Of a DNA stretch of 64,000 nucleotides, positions 44,700 to 58,451 are shown piece after piece (position 1 is the stretch's first letter; each line of letters opens with the position of its first letter). The DNA is taken from the NCBI RefSeq assembly GCF_010093595.1, contig NW_022985440.1, positions 27,215 through 91,214 on the forward strand. The letters are read 5' to 3'. Under the pieces are notes generated by a model. That model was not told the DNA's origin and ran no database searches. It worked only from the letters and a program-made list of their open reading frames with translations. The position numbers were made by a program, and so were the translations under genes. This DNA comes from Mytilinidion resinicola. Taxonomy: Eukaryota; Ascomycota; Dothideomycetes; Mytilinidiales; Mytilinidiaceae.

Positions 44700-47600
44700 A
44701 TGCCCAACGCTGCATCGCACCGGGCATCCTCTCATGGCGCGCATCGACTCGATCGTCTCTCCGGTCCTCTCTCCAATGCGACCCGCCTGCGCACCCCGAA
44801 TATGAGCGACGACGGCGCCATGTCCTTCGCCTCCGCCAATGTCTCCGGGGAGGGAGGTGACACAATCGGCGACGAGGACCCTCGCGCCGCCCTCTTCAGG
44901 GAGCGCTTCATCCTCACCGAGGCGCGCCTGATGGCCGCTTTGGGGGGCAAGACGCAGCATGATGGTAGCGATGGCAACAATGCCGGCAAAGACCCTCCCC
45001 CCGATGCCGCGCGCGAAGACCAGCCGCGCGCAGCAATCACCCCCAAGAAGCCCGCCCGAGCGATTGACGAGGACGACTATGGCGACGACGACGACGGCGA
45101 TGACGAAGACGACGCCAACCAATCTCCCCTCCTCTCCAAAGGCGCACCCAATGGCGCCGCCCTCTCCAACCTCGACCCGCCCACCCTCAAAGTACCCTCC
45201 CTCCCCGCCAAGCTCGGCGTAGAACGAACAAGCACACCCTCCTCAGACCAGGCCAAGTCGTCGGACGATGTGCGGAAGAAGCTACAACAGGACAAGAAGG
45301 CCGCAGAGGATGCGGCGCGCAGGAGCTTCCACACCCTCTTTTATACACTGGAGAACGACAGGGACGCGATGTTGGAGCAGCAGAAGCTGGACGAGCTGGA
45401 TAGACAAGTAGAGACGGAAATGTCTGGACATCCCGCTGCCGGTGTGACCAATGGCGCTGCCGGAGCCCCAGCGCAACAAGGATCCTTAAGCACAGCCAAT
45501 CTCGGAGCCTCCAGTCTGACTCTCAAGCATCTCATCGCCCGGATCGATGCCAAACGAGATGCGGTCCACGCGACAGATGCTCAGCTGCGCAACCTTATCA
45601 GCGAGGTCCGCAAGAACCGAAGTAAATGGGCAAGTGAAGACCGGATTGGCCAGGAGGAGCTCTATGAGAGTATGGAGAAGGTCCTGATGGAACTAAAGGC
45701 CACTGAACATGCTCATCCGTTCCTGCAACGAGTGAACAAGCGCGAGGCGCCGGACTACTACATCGTCATCAAGCATCCCATGGACATTGGAACAATGATG
45801 AAGAAGCTGAAGGGACTTCAGTACAAGTCCAAGAAGGAATTCGTGGATGACTTGATGCTGATCTGGTCGAACTGTCTAAAATATAACGCCGATCCCGCAC
45901 ACTTCCTCCGAAAAAAGGCACTTTATATGAAGAAGGAGACAGAGAAGCTGGTGCCATTAATTCCCGAAATCGTAGTAAGGGACAGAGTGGAAGTGGAGGC
46001 AGAGGAGAGGAGGATGCGCAACGGGGATGTGGATGTGGATGGCGTCGAAGACAGTGATGATGGTAAGGAACTTGCTATTCTTCTCAAGCCCACTACTAAC
46101 AATCAACAGAAGAACCCCTAATGGCGTCGCGAGGCCGAAAAGCGCCTGGCAGAGGAAACAAGGGCGGAAGTACAGCCCGGAAAGCTCCCCCAGCAGGTCT
46201 GGAGGATACGCCAGGACTAGACAAAAAACCGCCAATTCCTTCTTTCAACAACCTCAAAACCGAGTTTCTCCGAGCCGACTCTGAGATGGAAGGTAGCATC
46301 AATGGTCTCTCTACGCCACCTCCAGGAACTCTTACTCCTTTTGGTCCAAATGGTATATTTCGCGGTGGTGCCGCTGGCAGTCAAGCAGATGCATCAGAAG
46401 CGGACGGAACTGGTAACTCTGTCAGCGGTCTTACTTTGGACGCCGAGGACGCAGACTTGGATGACCTAGAGTACAAAACTTGGAAGCAGGTGACGAAGAA
46501 AGATAGAGCAACGATTGCGGCGGATCGTAACCGAATGTTTCGTGGCGACCACCTCAATGTAGAGGAGCCTGCTATCCTCAGGACTAAAGCTGGCATGCGA
46601 CGGTGGCTGCGGCACCGGAAAGAAGCTTTGGAGGAAGACAAGAAGGACGACTCAACGACCCCAGATGGGAAAGACGGTATCCAACCAACAGGCGAGACAT
46701 TGGCAGAGGGCATTGAGGGGGAGGACGAGCGACAAGTGCCTGATTACTACGATCCGGTGTCTGCCATTCCTGATATGTCTGAGCGGCTGAAATGGGTGGA
46801 GGATTCCGAAGGCAACGTCATCAATCAAGCTGAGGAATTCATGCGAATAGTGCCCAAGGGTTACTTTACGGCTCCGCAGGGTGCTTTGGCGTCCAAGATC
46901 GAGGCGAACATGCGACAGATGCAGGACACTAGGAAGATATGTGCCAAAATTGGTATCGTAAAGCAGATGCAGCTCCAATCACAGGTAATTAATCTAGTCC
47001 ATTCCCAAGATCATCATTACTAACATAGCTATGCAGATGTATCAAAATCAGTTCCAGAAGTACGGCCCTCTACCTTTCGTCGAAGCCGACGTGGAACCCC
47101 TCGTGGTATCTGACGATGGGGCAATCATGTCTCCATATGTCTGCCGCGCTGCTCTACAGAGAAGCGTAGGGAAAATCTTTTACCATGCCGGATTCGAGGA
47201 ATTTCAGCCATCCGCGCTTGAGGCTGTTACAGATATTGCTGGCAATTTCTTTGCGAACCTTGTTCGAACCTTGGGTGCCTACCAAGAGCAGCCAAAGATG
47301 AAAATGGAAGAGCCTAGTACTGCTTCTACAGGTGTCCAGTCCGCATGGAAGCCTCGATTCACCCAAGAAGAAGCCGTCCTCCATTCCTTACATGAAAATG
47401 GAGTCGACTTGGAGTCACTCGAGGGCTACGTAAAGGAAGATGTAGACCGACTCAGTACTAAACTTGCTGGCATGCACGACCGAATGAAGTCGCACCTAGC
47501 AGAGCTCCTTGTAAGTCTATTCGCCCAGGCCAAACCCACGTTTGCCATTTTACTAACATGTATTTCCTAGCGTCCGGCTCTCGATGGCAGCGCGGGAGCA

Positions 47601-48344
47601 GATGGTGCAGGAGCGTTCAACGATGGCAGCGAACAGTTTGTCGGAGGTGATTTCGCAGAAGACATCGACGAGGACTTCTTTGGTTTCAAGGAACTCGGTC
47701 TTGACAAGGAATTCGGACTCGCGTCACTTAGTGTTCCGCTTCATCTCCTACAAAACCGGATGTACAACCACGCCCAGTCGCAAAATGCGAGGTACGTATT
47801 CGGGACATCTTTCGTCTTCGATGGAACTGACATTTGCGGCAGCATCGTTTCGACCACTGGCGTGCTTATGGAGGAACCTCCCAAATTCGAGCCCGTCACG
47901 ATTCGGAACATCACGAACGAAATCGGTCTCGTTCAAGAGTGGTTCTTGGCGAAGCTTCACCATAACAACGACCAACAACTCCCTGAAGACGAAGACTTGC
48001 CTGTTAAGCAACGCTTCCCTAAGCCGCGTCTACCTCCTACCGGCAAGATCTCGAGCCCGCGCAAACGTCCACTCAAAGAACAGCAACAAATGGCACGCAA
48101 GAAGCGTAAGCTTGAAGAGGGTAAAGACGACAGCACCAACAATGCCAATGCCACTGGCTCTGCGTCTGGGTCTGGGTCCGCTGTTGTTAACGGAAACGGA
48201 ATGCCAAAGGCCATTGCGAAGCCAGTCGGAAAACTCAGGCTGGAGATGCCCGGCCAGAAAGACAGTCAAAACAATGCCGAGCCTGAGAAAGACGATGGGA
48301 GTGCAGTTGGTATGATTAGCCCAGAGAGCATCGGAGGAGCTTGA
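44700..48344 (+). CDS. SPT7: SAGA complex bromodomain subunit Spt7
   Basis: Five exons (44700-46062, 46110-46984, 47037-47510, 47571-47791, 47843-48344) give 1144 residues. Spt7 is a core scaffold of the SAGA co-activator and pairs with a TAF10-type histone fold. The bromodomain is at about 333-415 ([32 protein letters not shown], and the acetyl-lysine Asn in CLKYNAD). A histone-fold region lies near 765-830 ([21 protein letters not shown]). The C-terminal [20 protein letters not shown] and [16 protein letters not shown] are typical of fungal Spt7, followed by a basic K-K-R-K-L signal. The first junction (D-D-E-E-P-L-M) merges what otherwise looks like two genes. The start could be a later Met at residue 35. 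Confidence 0.93.
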
Positions 48345-49976
48345 ATGCTCCCTTGTGCTCTGCTATGTTCTTTGGCGATGAGTCGCTTCAGGGTTCCATC
48401 CTAAATCAGGTGGAGATTTGCTGATTTAGTGGCACAGGCCTTACGTTCTCAGGCCAGCCACAAGACGATTATCTTCTTGAATTCATGAACCAAAACATGG
48501 AGCACCTTCCTTCAGGCATGTAATTTATTCGTGGGTGCCTCTGGGCTTTTTTATTTATCCCAGACTTCTTTGGACCTTTTTCTCTGAGCCGTCTTCTCCA
48601 GTTCATCACAGACATTCTATCTTTATGGACCTCAGACAAGGAGATGCCATATTTGGGCAGGACTTGGTGTGGGTTGGTTCTTTCTTGGGCGTGTTACTGC
48701 TGCTGGCGCTTGGCGTGCGGTCTTTTCGGGCTTTATTGCAATCCGCAATGGCACTTTGGGATGGGTTGGTTGGGTGGTGTGCGGCTGTATACCCAAAACC
48801 TGAGAGCCTTTTTTTCTTTTGCATGATTCCCAATGAATGGGCAGCTCACTCGGGGTCGACATGGTGTTTATATGTACATATTGGACTGCGTGAACCGGCT
48901 GCCGGGGATCCTGTGTAGCTGCAATGGAGAGCGTGAACATCTGGGTGTCGGAACCTCATCTGACGGTGATGTCGCCATCTATCCGTGACCTTTAGGACCA
49001 GGGTGTTTTTCTTGCCAGGTGGGCAACCTCTCTGAAAGTTTCCTAATGCACATGTTTTCTGACCAGAGCACGAATCAGTTTGTCTGTGGCTTTGTTGGAT
49101 CTGTCTGCCAACATCACACACCATGATTCTTATCACGTGGGTCATATGGCCTGAATCTTGTAGGTACAATCCACAGTGGCTGCAGGTGTGCTTTCTGCTC
49201 ACCGTTACAAACTTGTAATATATTCACTTTTTACCCTGCGAGCGACTGTTGGTCCTTAAAAATCAACCTGATTCACAGGCCTAAAGGTGAGATTAACGTC
49301 TTGGATCGCAATGAGAGTTAGGCTCAGCGCACGTGCACATCTTCACTGTAGTGGGCTTCCAGCGAATCGAGACGCGAGGCGGCAAGCCTCGGATACCTAA
49401 GTAAAGACTTCATCGGCGCTCCCTCCGCCCTACTTCACAGTTGACACTCACGCTCTTTTCACTATTGTCCACTACAGTCATTCGCTCAGCCTGGAGTCAA
49501 CATTGCCGCTCGTTACCCCAAAAGAGTCACTCTCTTCCGTCGCTCGCTACGCGCAGTACTAGTATCATCGCCTCCCCCTCAGGCTCCGCGCCCATAGTTG
49601 CCCGTCCTCCGCCGCCATTGTTCGTCGCCAGCTACCTGTCGCCTGCTTGTCTATCGCTGGAGTCCGTCACTTGGCCGGCCGTTAGACTTTCGCGGTGAAG
49701 ATTAGCTAAAGGATTTCGTTCTGCGCGCCTTCAGGCCGCCTCTCGCTGCCTCGTACAGATCCGTTTGGGAAGCCATCGGTAGTAACGCCGCGAAATCAGA
49801 GCGGAAGTACGACAAGGGCAATAAATCGGATCGATAAATAAACACGGACGAAGTGTGGCATCTGATATACTCAGTACATCAACATTGGGGAAAACATAAA
49901 CAAACAACTCGTCGAGAGCTTAGCTGGCCACCCTGCCACGCAAGGACACGCAAAAAGTTTGGCCATCACCTTCAGC
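48345..49976. other. Spt7 3' flank and PHD-gene upstream region
   Basis: About 1.6 kb. A perfect 9-bp inverted repeat, CTAAATCAG at 48401-48409 and CTGATTTAG at 48421-48429, lies 57 bp after the Spt7 stop, in the likely 3' UTR. The region 49440-49900 is probably promoter and leader of the next gene. No further gene seen. Confidence 0.5.
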
Positions 49977-52904
49977 ATGGCCACCGTGCAAGAAGCCCTG
50001 GACGCGTTGGGCGTGAAGACAATAGCTGATCTCGTATCGGATATCCTAATGCGGGAGGCTTTCCTTGGGCCATGGGCAGTCTACCGAGATACCTGTTTCT
50101 GGGACTCACGCTATGAGCCATGGAGAGACCCTCTAGGAATGAAGCCGTTTGTCGCAATGGTCATGAAGGCGTTCGAGGAAGGCGTATCTCAAAGCGACTG
50201 CAAGGACACAAAGGACTCCTTAGACATTGAATACCATCAATCGCTGCTATTCTCATCGCTTCTACGCAACCTTATGCAGCAAGGCGAGTTCTTTCATGGC
50301 AAAACAGGCCATGAGGAGAGCTACCCTGGACTGATCAAGGCACTGAGGAAACTCACTACAGGGGTTTTGGTAAAGCACTACAGAGACAACCGCGGACTTG
50401 GAGTGATCGTCGAACGGGCGAGACCTTCAAAGATCCACCTCGAACGATCGTTGTTACTCTGCAAAGGCCATGCATCAATACCGAAAGAAGCACCCAAGGA
50501 GAAAGGCAAATCAAAGCTGAAAGCACGCGGGCACAGCTCTAGAATCGATAATGATCAACAACAAGATGACGCTGGCGCAGTCATTCGCTGTATCTGTAAA
50601 CGTAAGGGTGATGATGGGGAGATGATCCAGTGCGACAAGTGCGACGTTTGGCAGCACACGGACTGCATGGGGCTTCGAGGGCAGGATTGGGAAACAAAGG
50701 CATATTATTGCGAGCAGTGCTGTGTGGACTCGGACCCGAGCGCTCCAGACGGAGAGACGACTATCACGGCGATCACGGGCCAGGACGCCCAGGCTCCGTC
50801 GCTCTTGACTCCAGAAACGGTCTCGCCGCCCAAAGAAGCCTTGAACAACACATCCGTTGTCCTCAAACATGATTCCGCAAGGCCCCAGTCGCAAACCGAG
50901 CCCGGAAACAATCCCCTTCCCCGCACAGGCAGCGATACCGACAGTTCTCCCTCCTCCAACCCGCTATTGCTTCTAGCTGCTGCCGCCTCGCAAGCGACTC
51001 CGATAGCTCTTGAGGAGAATGCAGGAGATTCGCAACCGGTCCTATGCTACCATTGTGGGGCTAGCGAACACGCTGCTCGTGATTGTCAGGACCCATCCGT
51101 GACGTGCAGCCTTTGTGACATGGTCGGCCACATTTCTAATCATTGTCCAAGAAGCGCATTGACTGGGGGCCTGGCTGCTGCACCTCAAGAGAACCCACCC
51201 GGTGCTCCGCAGTTCATAGAATTCGAGCCAGAGATTTGGACTCCAACTTTCCTGGATCCTCATGCAACATCAATTACAAGGGGAGGTTTGTCAACTCAAG
51301 CCCAAACACAAGCATACGGTACCGACGAGTTGGCAGCCAGGCCAGCTTCTGCGCCGCCAGCTCAGCCGCCTCTCAGAACGCAGCTAGAAAATGTGGAGAA
51401 AGACATGGGCATAAGGGCGCCGCTAGGGTCTAGCAGTGGTGCTGCCAACAGTTCCAGCCTAGCATTCCCTCCACGGGGTCGTGTCTTGGGGAGGTCTTTA
51501 AAGCGGCGGAAGGGTGCCTTGGCAGTGCGCGTTCCAGCTTCAAATGAACTCGGCGACGAACAGGAAACGATCATGGTAGAGCACAACGGGAAGCGGAAGC
51601 AGTTCCTCAAGTCGATGGGCTCGCTGAGGACAGCCGATCCTCAGATCTATTACTCCAGTAGCGATTATGCGACTGAGGCTGCTCGCCGACTGCAACTTTC
51701 GGAAGTACCTCAAGCATGGGACAACAACGCTCGTGATATCGTCCAGGACACGACGGGTTCATCTCCCACGGGCATCACTCAAGGTGGTTCTGATGTGAGA
51801 GGTGTCCTACCTACGTCAGATCAGGGTAGCTCACCGCATCCCACACTCAGGGATTCAAGCGCTGCTAACAGGCCTGCTACTGTTGGGGTGAGTGATTATC
51901 AGCAGACCTCTATGCTTCAGTCTCGGTCACCTAGACTTCTTCGCCCTCTCACATCGCATGAGGTTGCTACAAGCTTGCTCAATCGGCCCTCTCCCTCTAC
52001 AACTCGATTTCCCACAGTCAACGTTCCAGACCGAGTTTCAGCAGTCAACCAGGGAGCTTCATCTCCAGCCGCTGGTCAATCTCCACAATCCGGAAGCCAG
52101 CCTACATCAATCGGGCACAAAGACCAACCACAGTCCAATTCTAATTTGGTACCTACCGTCAACTCGACTGGCGGTCCGTCAAAACCGGCTGGGCTCCATC
52201 CTTTCGAGAGATCTCTATTGAGCGTCAACCGTCGTGCTATTGGTCAGCCGCGTACATTGTCTCACGGCCCACCCGTTGCTGAAGAGGCCTCCACGACTCC
52301 TCAGTATTCAATGCAGTACAGCACCTCAGGACGCCCCTCAACTCATCAGTCGCCAACGCAGCGCAACTCGGCACCCGATCAAGTTCCGATGCAGCAGCAC
52401 GAGCAGATAATATTCGTCACTCGTCGGGGACCAATCATGGATCGACGACAGCATCCCGTTCCAGATATCAACATCACGGGACAGGCACAGGGACTTCCAG
52501 GAGTTTCTGGACCAGCAGGTGCAGAAGGAGAACGCCAACCTACCCACACGGTTACAGTATACCATGTGAGGGGACCCCCACCCAATCCCACACCAGGCCG
52601 ATCAAACATTGTCCGCACCCCCAGCCGTACCATATCTCCCCGGGGTCAGTTCTGGGCGAACCAGCTCCGCCTCTTGTACGCTAAGCAGCTCCGGATTGGT
52701 CGTCTTTGCCGGGCAATTGCGCGGGGGGACAGTGTACCCCAGAACTATGCGCTGCTCAAGATCACGAAGCGGGAATACGTGGACTTGAGAACCGAGATTC
52801 TGGGCTACAACAGTTACCATATGACTAAGTGCATCGAGGATGACTTCCCGCTGCCTTCTAGGAGAGCGGTGGAGACGGACTGGGTAGAGAAGACGTGGGT
52901 GTGA
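49977..52904 (+). CDS. PHD-finger and zinc-knuckle protein, intronless
   Basis: One exon of 975 residues from the ATG at 49977 ([15 protein letters not shown]). A folded N-terminal region (1-165) of unknown type is followed by a PHD finger at about 204-255: [22 protein letters not shown] and YYCEQC give the C4HC3 set, and the W before H is typical of methyl-lysine readers. A CCHC knuckle pair, [14 protein letters not shown] then [14 protein letters not shown], sits at about 356-385 and suggests nucleic-acid binding. The rest is long and disordered (S/P/Q-rich), but the last 90 residues are conserved-looking and basic ([17 protein letters not shown]). Lack of introns is unusual here. Chromatin or RNA role is inference. 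Confidence 0.85.
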   Translation: MATVQEALDALGVKTIADLVSDILMREAFLGPWAVYRDTCFWDSRYEPWRDPLGMKPFVAMVMKAFEEGVSQSDCKDTKDSLDIEYHQSLLFSSLLRNLMQQGEFFHGKTGHEESYPGLIKALRKLTTGVLVKHYRDNRGLGVIVERARPSKIHLERSLLLCKGHASIPKEAPKEKGKSKLKARGHSSRIDNDQQQDDAGAVIRCICKRKGDDGEMIQCDKCDVWQHTDCMGLRGQDWETKAYYCEQCCVDSDPSAPDGETTITAITGQDAQAPSLLTPETVSPPKEALNNTSVVLKHDSARPQSQTEPGNNPLPRTGSDTDSSPSSNPLLLLAAAASQATPIALEENAGDSQPVLCYHCGASEHAARDCQDPSVTCSLCDMVGHISNHCPRSALTGGLAAAPQENPPGAPQFIEFEPEIWTPTFLDPHATSITRGGLSTQAQTQAYGTDELAARPASAPPAQPPLRTQLENVEKDMGIRAPLGSSSGAANSSSLAFPPRGRVLGRSLKRRKGALAVRVPASNELGDEQETIMVEHNGKRKQFLKSMGSLRTADPQIYYSSSDYATEAARRLQLSEVPQAWDNNARDIVQDTTGSSPTGITQGGSDVRGVLPTSDQGSSPHPTLRDSSAANRPATVGVSDYQQTSMLQSRSPRLLRPLTSHEVATSLLNRPSPSTTRFPTVNVPDRVSAVNQGASSPAAGQSPQSGSQPTSIGHKDQPQSNSNLVPTVNSTGGPSKPAGLHPFERSLLSVNRRAIGQPRTLSHGPPVAEEASTTPQYSMQYSTSGRPSTHQSPTQRNSAPDQVPMQQHEQIIFVTRRGPIMDRRQHPVPDINITGQAQGLPGVSGPAGAEGERQPTHTVTVYHVRGPPPNPTPGRSNIVRTPSRTISPRGQFWANQLRLLYAKQLRIGRLCRAIARGDSVPQNYALLKITKREYVDLRTEILGYNSYHMTKCIEDDFPLPSRRAVETDWVEKTWV

Positions 52905-54480
52905 GCGTCTTTCTAAACTGTGCAAGATTGTTCCTGAAGTGAGCCGATTGGAGTCCGCTCTATATGAGATTTGCATACATTCCTCTGCTACTGTATGAGG
53001 TGTCTCTACGCTATCTCGGATCTTGAAGACCAACGAGCACTTGCGATGGTGAACTAAAGGCTTGGGTCATGGTGGTGACCTCAAAATTGGATTGATGGTG
53101 TCCTTGAATATTCACGGGAGGGCCACTAACTGGTAGGTGGATAGGTAGGCTTTTACTCCTCTTATGTCCTCTCAAAACTCTCTTTTCTTGCTTGCATTGG
53201 TTCTACACGATTGGTAGCATTCATGCTACATTTCTTTACTTCACTTCAATTCTCGACTCTGGTATTGCGAACACCCGCACCTGAGGAATCGCTAGTAGTA
53301 CCAGCACTAGCAAAAATACCAGCCCGGATTAAAGACTACATCTTCAAAAGATGCGAATATTGAAAGGGCTGGTCTGGTGGATTTGCCGGTTTAATTTTGC
53401 TTTGATGCTCTTTGTACAAAAGAAAAAGATTTCTCCTCTCCAGAAATAGAACAGATCCACCAATACCGCACCCATGAGTCACTTTGCAGATAGAATCTGC
53501 TCAAATTGCTAGCGGTGTCCGTGATTGTGAGCGTCAGCGGACTCGTAGGTGCAGAACTAGTAGCGCTTTAGATCGCTTTTTGGTTGGTTGAGTGTCTAAC
53601 AGCATGTGACGTTCGCCGATTTTTATAAACTCCATGACCGCTGTCTGTGGTGCCTCAAGGAGGGTTTGAAAATACAAATGGGGTCTAAGCACATCGTTCT
53701 AGGCATCTAGTAGATTTGCTAGGCTACTTCAGACAACGGCAAAGGGGTGTATGTGGTTTCCTGGCGGCCTGTTCACGCGCGGACTACGTACGCTTGAATG
53801 GTTCATTAGATATGTGATATATACAAGTGTAGTTGACTGTCGAACAAAGACCTAGGAAGGATTGCGTCTCCACTAAACGTATCGTGGGTTGACGAAAAAT
53901 CACTCCGATTGCGCTCCCAGCCTCCTGAAATTGTATTCGTGCGTGAGGTCTGGCTCTCCTGAGGCTACGGTGGCCAGAGCAGACTTGGCAAGTTTCGAAA
54001 AACTATTTGACTTCGCCCTACCCCGGGCCCTCTTCTCTTCTTCGCCCTCGGGCATCCCCTCCTTCCACCTCCAAAAATCAAGGTCTCACTTCCATGTATC
54101 ACCATATCTTTTGTATATGTAGGGCACAAACCCGGCCCTTGTAGACTATGCTATCTCGACCCTTCCCCGGCCATGTATTCCCACCCTTTGTCACTCTTTC
54201 GGGGCAGCATATTCACAGATACTTAGGTGGAAAGTGATCGTTCAGATGGATATGTGAGATGCTTGTGGACATGGTTGGATATTATTGAGGTTTTTGACCC
54301 GAGAAGGGTTTTCCTCGCAAATGATATACTCGTTCTAATCTACACATTATTTCTTTGCTGTGATGTTTGTGAGGGTGCAGCGCTTGCCATACTGCTAAAC
54401 ACGAGAGAATCCATAATCGCTCGTAGGTAACTTATAAATATCGTAAGCGTATCAGCGTCAGCCGTCCAATTACACGATCA
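52905..54480. other. Convergent gene-free region
   Basis: About 1.58 kb between the 3' ends of the PHD gene (+) and the DUF3112 gene (-). Frames are short and unsupported. No repeat of note. Confidence 0.45.
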
Positions 54481-56044
54481 TTACACGCCTTCTTTCGGTC
54501 CGTCAAAATCAAAATCGAACTTGTGGACATCCTCAAGGCCTGGCGGAGCAACCTCAGGCTCAATTTGAGACGCACTCTTCGAATTCGTTGCCTCATCGAC
54601 AACACCACTCTCCTTGACAGCCTTCAAACTGACCATGCTGCCGCCGACCTCATCTTTCCCGCCTCCGGTAAGTCGCGAGAGCGCATCATTCCGCTCCTGC
54701 TGCACGCCCTCCTCCGACCGCGGCAGAGCATCAATACTCTCACCTCGACTCCACCTCTCCCCCTTCATCTCCGGCAGCTCCGGAACGGCAGGCATATCGA
54801 TATCCGACATGCCACCCGGCCCAGTGAACCCCGACCACCTCGAGCTCATACTCGCAGCCACGGAGCTCCCGCGACTACTCCTCTTGACCTTCCACGCCCC
54901 CGTCTTTTCATCCATTTGCAGCGTGCTCGGGCCATATCTCAGGCTATCCGCCAAGGTGCGCGTATCAGAGAAGATATCATCCTGGTACATATGCAGCGTC
55001 ATATCGCTGCTATCCACATGATTCGTGAAGCTATCGCGGGGCGGTTCTTCGGCATAGTCGCCCGGCTTCTTCGCGCCGTCGGGCACCCAGAAGCGCAGGT
55101 CGAAGCGGGTCCAGGCGTAGAGCACGACGACGAGAATCTCGGTGGTGAAGGAGAAGACGTAGAAGCAGGCCGTGGAAAGGTACCATGGCGTCGCAGCGCG
55201 TAAGGGGGTCGGGTTGAGCCAGGAGGTGCCGGCGCGGAAGGAGGCGCCGAGGGTGAGGGTGGTCACAGCGAGGGCGAGGATGAGGATGTTCTTCGTCATG
55301 TTGCCCTCTCCAATTCGCTCTTTGCCGTGCCGGGGGAGGAGAGCGTTGATAGCGAGGACGAGGAGCGGTACGAAGGAGAAGAGAGCAAAGTAGGTTAGGC
55401 CGGCTAGTTGGATGTTGCGGTCGATGCGGTGGATGTTTCTGTCGAGGGTGAAGAAGGATTGGAGGGCGACTGTGACGAGCATCAAGAGGCAGCAGATCAG
55501 AAGGGCGAGGGCGCCTCGGTGGATGATGCGATAGGGCATCGACCAGCCGAATCGAGGGTTTTGAGCTCGTATTATGCGTTGGGCAAAGAACCAGTTCATG
55601 ATGAAGAGGATGACGGTCCCGACGTAGACGAAGATTTGAGCAGCGATGCCGACGCTGACGTTTTTTCTGTTGCAGGCCCATACTATCCTGAGAGACATGG
55701 TGGCCATCCGAATTACGCAGAATGCTGGCTACATGTCAGCGCGAGCAATATAGAGGAGGAGCGGGATTCTTACCCAGCATAGCTCGGGAGAAAATGAACT
55801 TGTGACCCCGTTTCCTGTTCCTGATATCGATACGAAGATGAATCGCAGAGAAAATTACGTATAATAATAGAAAGCTACCAGTGATAGGTACATCTGGAAT
55901 CAATCTGGGAACACCTCCTGAGCTCTTAGTCTGAGGCGCATACGGAGGGCCACCGGGCGGCAGCTGCTAATTGGTCAGATATTGTATCTAGCAGAGCGCA
56001 GCATGTGAGAAGTGGTCAACGCGTACCTGATTTGGAGATGCCAT
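54481..56044 (-). CDS. DUF3112 seven-helix membrane protein
   Basis: Three minus-strand exons (56044-56027, 55963-55774, 55724-54481) give 483 residues. Seven hydrophobic segments are visible between about 28 and 290 (e.g. ITGSFLLLYVIFSAIHL, IFVYVGTVILFIMNWFFA, LALLICCLLMLVTVALQSFF, ACFYVFSFTTEILVVVLYAW), as in the fungal DUF3112 family. The W/R-rich segment ending RFWVPDGAKKPGDY marks the end of the membrane part. The cytosolic tail (about 300-483) is acidic and Ser-rich. The family is plasma-membrane or vacuolar with no known transport or receptor role. The first coding exon is only six codons (MASPNQ); the junction L-A-F-C-V-I-R-M-A fits homologues. Confidence 0.85.
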
Positions 56045-56763
56045 GACCCTGACTGAGTTACTGAAAGAATCTGTGGGATCCCAAAACTTAGCAAGAATAT
56101 GGAGTCACGAAAGGCTATAAACTATATCAACGACATGCGATCACAGGGTTGCGTGGATGTGTGGATGCATGGATGCATGGAGGCGTGGGGCCGAACCACT
56201 AGAATCTTAGATCTGGGGAGAGCACCGAGGGAGCTTGATTGTCAGTGACGAATAGGAACGGGGTCTACTCCGTGAGGAGCTGATCGTAAGTCTAGGGTTC
56301 TCTGCATACCGGGCACCATTGCTGCAGTTATTGCTGTGGCTTTCTTGGAGCTCCAAACACGAAGCTGTAGAACGGACTGTTAGCGTACTAATTAAACATG
56401 AGCATCAATATCTATTTGAAGCACTGTTAGTCCTGATTCCCACCTGATTCTTATGGAGATTTTATGAGGTTGTTGACAATCGTTTCGTTCGGCTCTCCGC
56501 TGGCTGCCGTGAGTGATCGTCATGCATATCCGTCACGTGATATGGGTACACAAGCCCAACTACTAGCAACCACGTATGCCGAGCCGAGCTCGAAGGCTAG
56601 CTGAGAGGTCGGCGAATCGGGAGAATGAGATAGGCATTTGACAAGGTGACGGATGTATGTCCGCGATTAGCTGGACACTTCAACAGTGCATGCTCTCTGG
56701 ATCGCTAGAATAACTTCGAAATACTTTGCGGCTATGAGATAACACACCTTTGCAACCTGTTTC
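56045..56763. other. Intergenic region with a GGATGCAT-type short repeat
   Basis: About 0.7 kb upstream of the DUF3112 gene and downstream of the decarboxylase. A tandem tggatgYRtggatgcat run lies at about 56154-56182. Otherwise no gene was seen. Confidence 0.45.
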
Positions 56764-58451
56764 TCAGTCATGGGCGCCTTCCAATAAGTATTCCTTGATG
56801 ATCGACTCAAGAACTTCTTTGATAGTCGCGAATTCCCGTGTGGACTCGACTTGCCAATTGGAAATTGCAAACCGGCAGGCAGGGAGCCCCTCCCATGCTG
56901 TTCCTGACACATATACTTTCCGGGTGGCTTTAATCCTTTGAACTAGCTCCTCGTTAAGCTTATTGTCCTTGGCCTTGAAGAGGACGATCATATAGGTCTG
57001 AGCAATCTGGTTTTCTTTGGGACCGTCGCTGTACGGTAATAGCTCGTAATCATCGCTATCCACAATGAAATCTGCGATGAATCGCGCTAGAGCAATTTGC
57101 TGCTCAAGCATCTCGCGGTAACCATCGCTACCGTGCGCAAGCAACGTTGCATAAACGGGTAGAGCTCGGAATCGGCGGGAATTTTCGAGACCGACGTTCA
57201 GCGGCGACAAAATCCCGTCATTCGACCCGGTTGTGGCTAAATATGCTGCGTTTGGGTTCTGGAACACTTTTTGAGCATATGAGGGATGGCGACTGAGATA
57301 GAAGCCGCAATCGTACGGCTGTGTTCGGTCAGGTATGGCTTCTATCAATTCCTGATGGAATACTTACAACATTCAGTAGTTTGTGCCCATCCCCTGTAAT
57401 TGAGTCGGCCAGCTCCAGGCCTTCGCAGCCAGATATAATAGAGCTGTATTCTGGGCCAGAGAGCATTCTACCCATTAAGCCAAATGCTAATGCGGTCAGT
57501 GCTTAGAAATCATCACGAGCATCTTCAAGACGTGCGTAGGGTTGCACGAAGAACAAGATAGGAAGCAAAGGCGTGAGAAGGAAGTTGATGAGTAGACGAG
57601 ATCTCTAGCGATATGGTGCTTGATGAACAAAGAAACTTACCGCCATCAACATGGATCCAGGCACCATGCATGTCACATATGCTTCTTAGCTCTTGTAACT
57701 CAGCCAGCGAAGTGGTCGCAAAGAGGCCGGTGTTTACATCTCCCGCCGAGATCGATACAATTGTCCCGGATCCCGGCGTTCCAATGTACTCCTTGAAGAG
57801 TGTCATGTCAATCCTATGGGTGGATCCTTTCAAAGAAACGTCTTTGACCGAAGCGCGACCAAGACCAACAATGCTCGCAGCCTTGTATATCGAGGAATGT
57901 GGAACAGTCGTTAGAATTTGTATCTTTTCTAACCCGGCGCGGTGCATCGCTTCAACAATCCCAAGTCCTCCTACACTCAGGATCTCTTCGTTTCGAACAG
58001 CTGAAGCTTCTCCGATCACGTACTCCCGGCCAAGAGCTAGACCCAGAACGTTACTGGCGGTGGCCCCAGTCGTGAAGATTCGGTGTTGCCACACCGTCGC
58101 GTCAAACTTCAGCAGCTCACATAGCATGGTCAGTGCTTTGTCTTCCACTTCGGTCGCAATCGTCTCTGTGGGCAGGTGGACTGCGACGTTTTGATCATGA
58201 TATGTGACCAGGTTGTCCGCAAGAGCGGCTGCTGGTGTAGTGCCTCCAGTCACAAAGCCGTAGTAGTTTGGAGACCGGCTCGAGGCATTGAACGCAGGTG
58301 CGAGATCTTCCGTGATATGAGATATGGCTTCGGCGGAGCCTAGACCAACCTTTGGGAGGGTATGGTGGAGGTGTGTGCGAGCATGAGTCAAAAGATGTCC
58401 CTCGGGCAAAACACTTGTAGAGATGGCGGCGGAACGCAGTTGGCTCGACAT
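56764..58451 (-). CDS. PLP-dependent group II decarboxylase
   Basis: Minus-strand exons 58451-57641, 57486-57368 and 57318-56764 give 494 residues. The fold is that of aromatic amino acid, glutamate and tyrosine decarboxylases. Asp269 in HVDGA holds the pyridine nitrogen and Lys306 in GDGHKLLNVPYDCG is the Schiff-base lysine. SPNYYGFVTGGTTPAAALAD marks the N-terminal substrate region and TTGATASNVLGLALGR the phosphate-binding segment. Substrate cannot be named. The first intron is 154 bp, longer than usual; without removal the HVDGG frame runs to a stop. The protein starts MSSQLRSAAIS with no clear mitochondrial signal. It is divergent from the RecQ helicase, 477 bp apart; no linked function is suggested. 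Confidence 0.9.
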
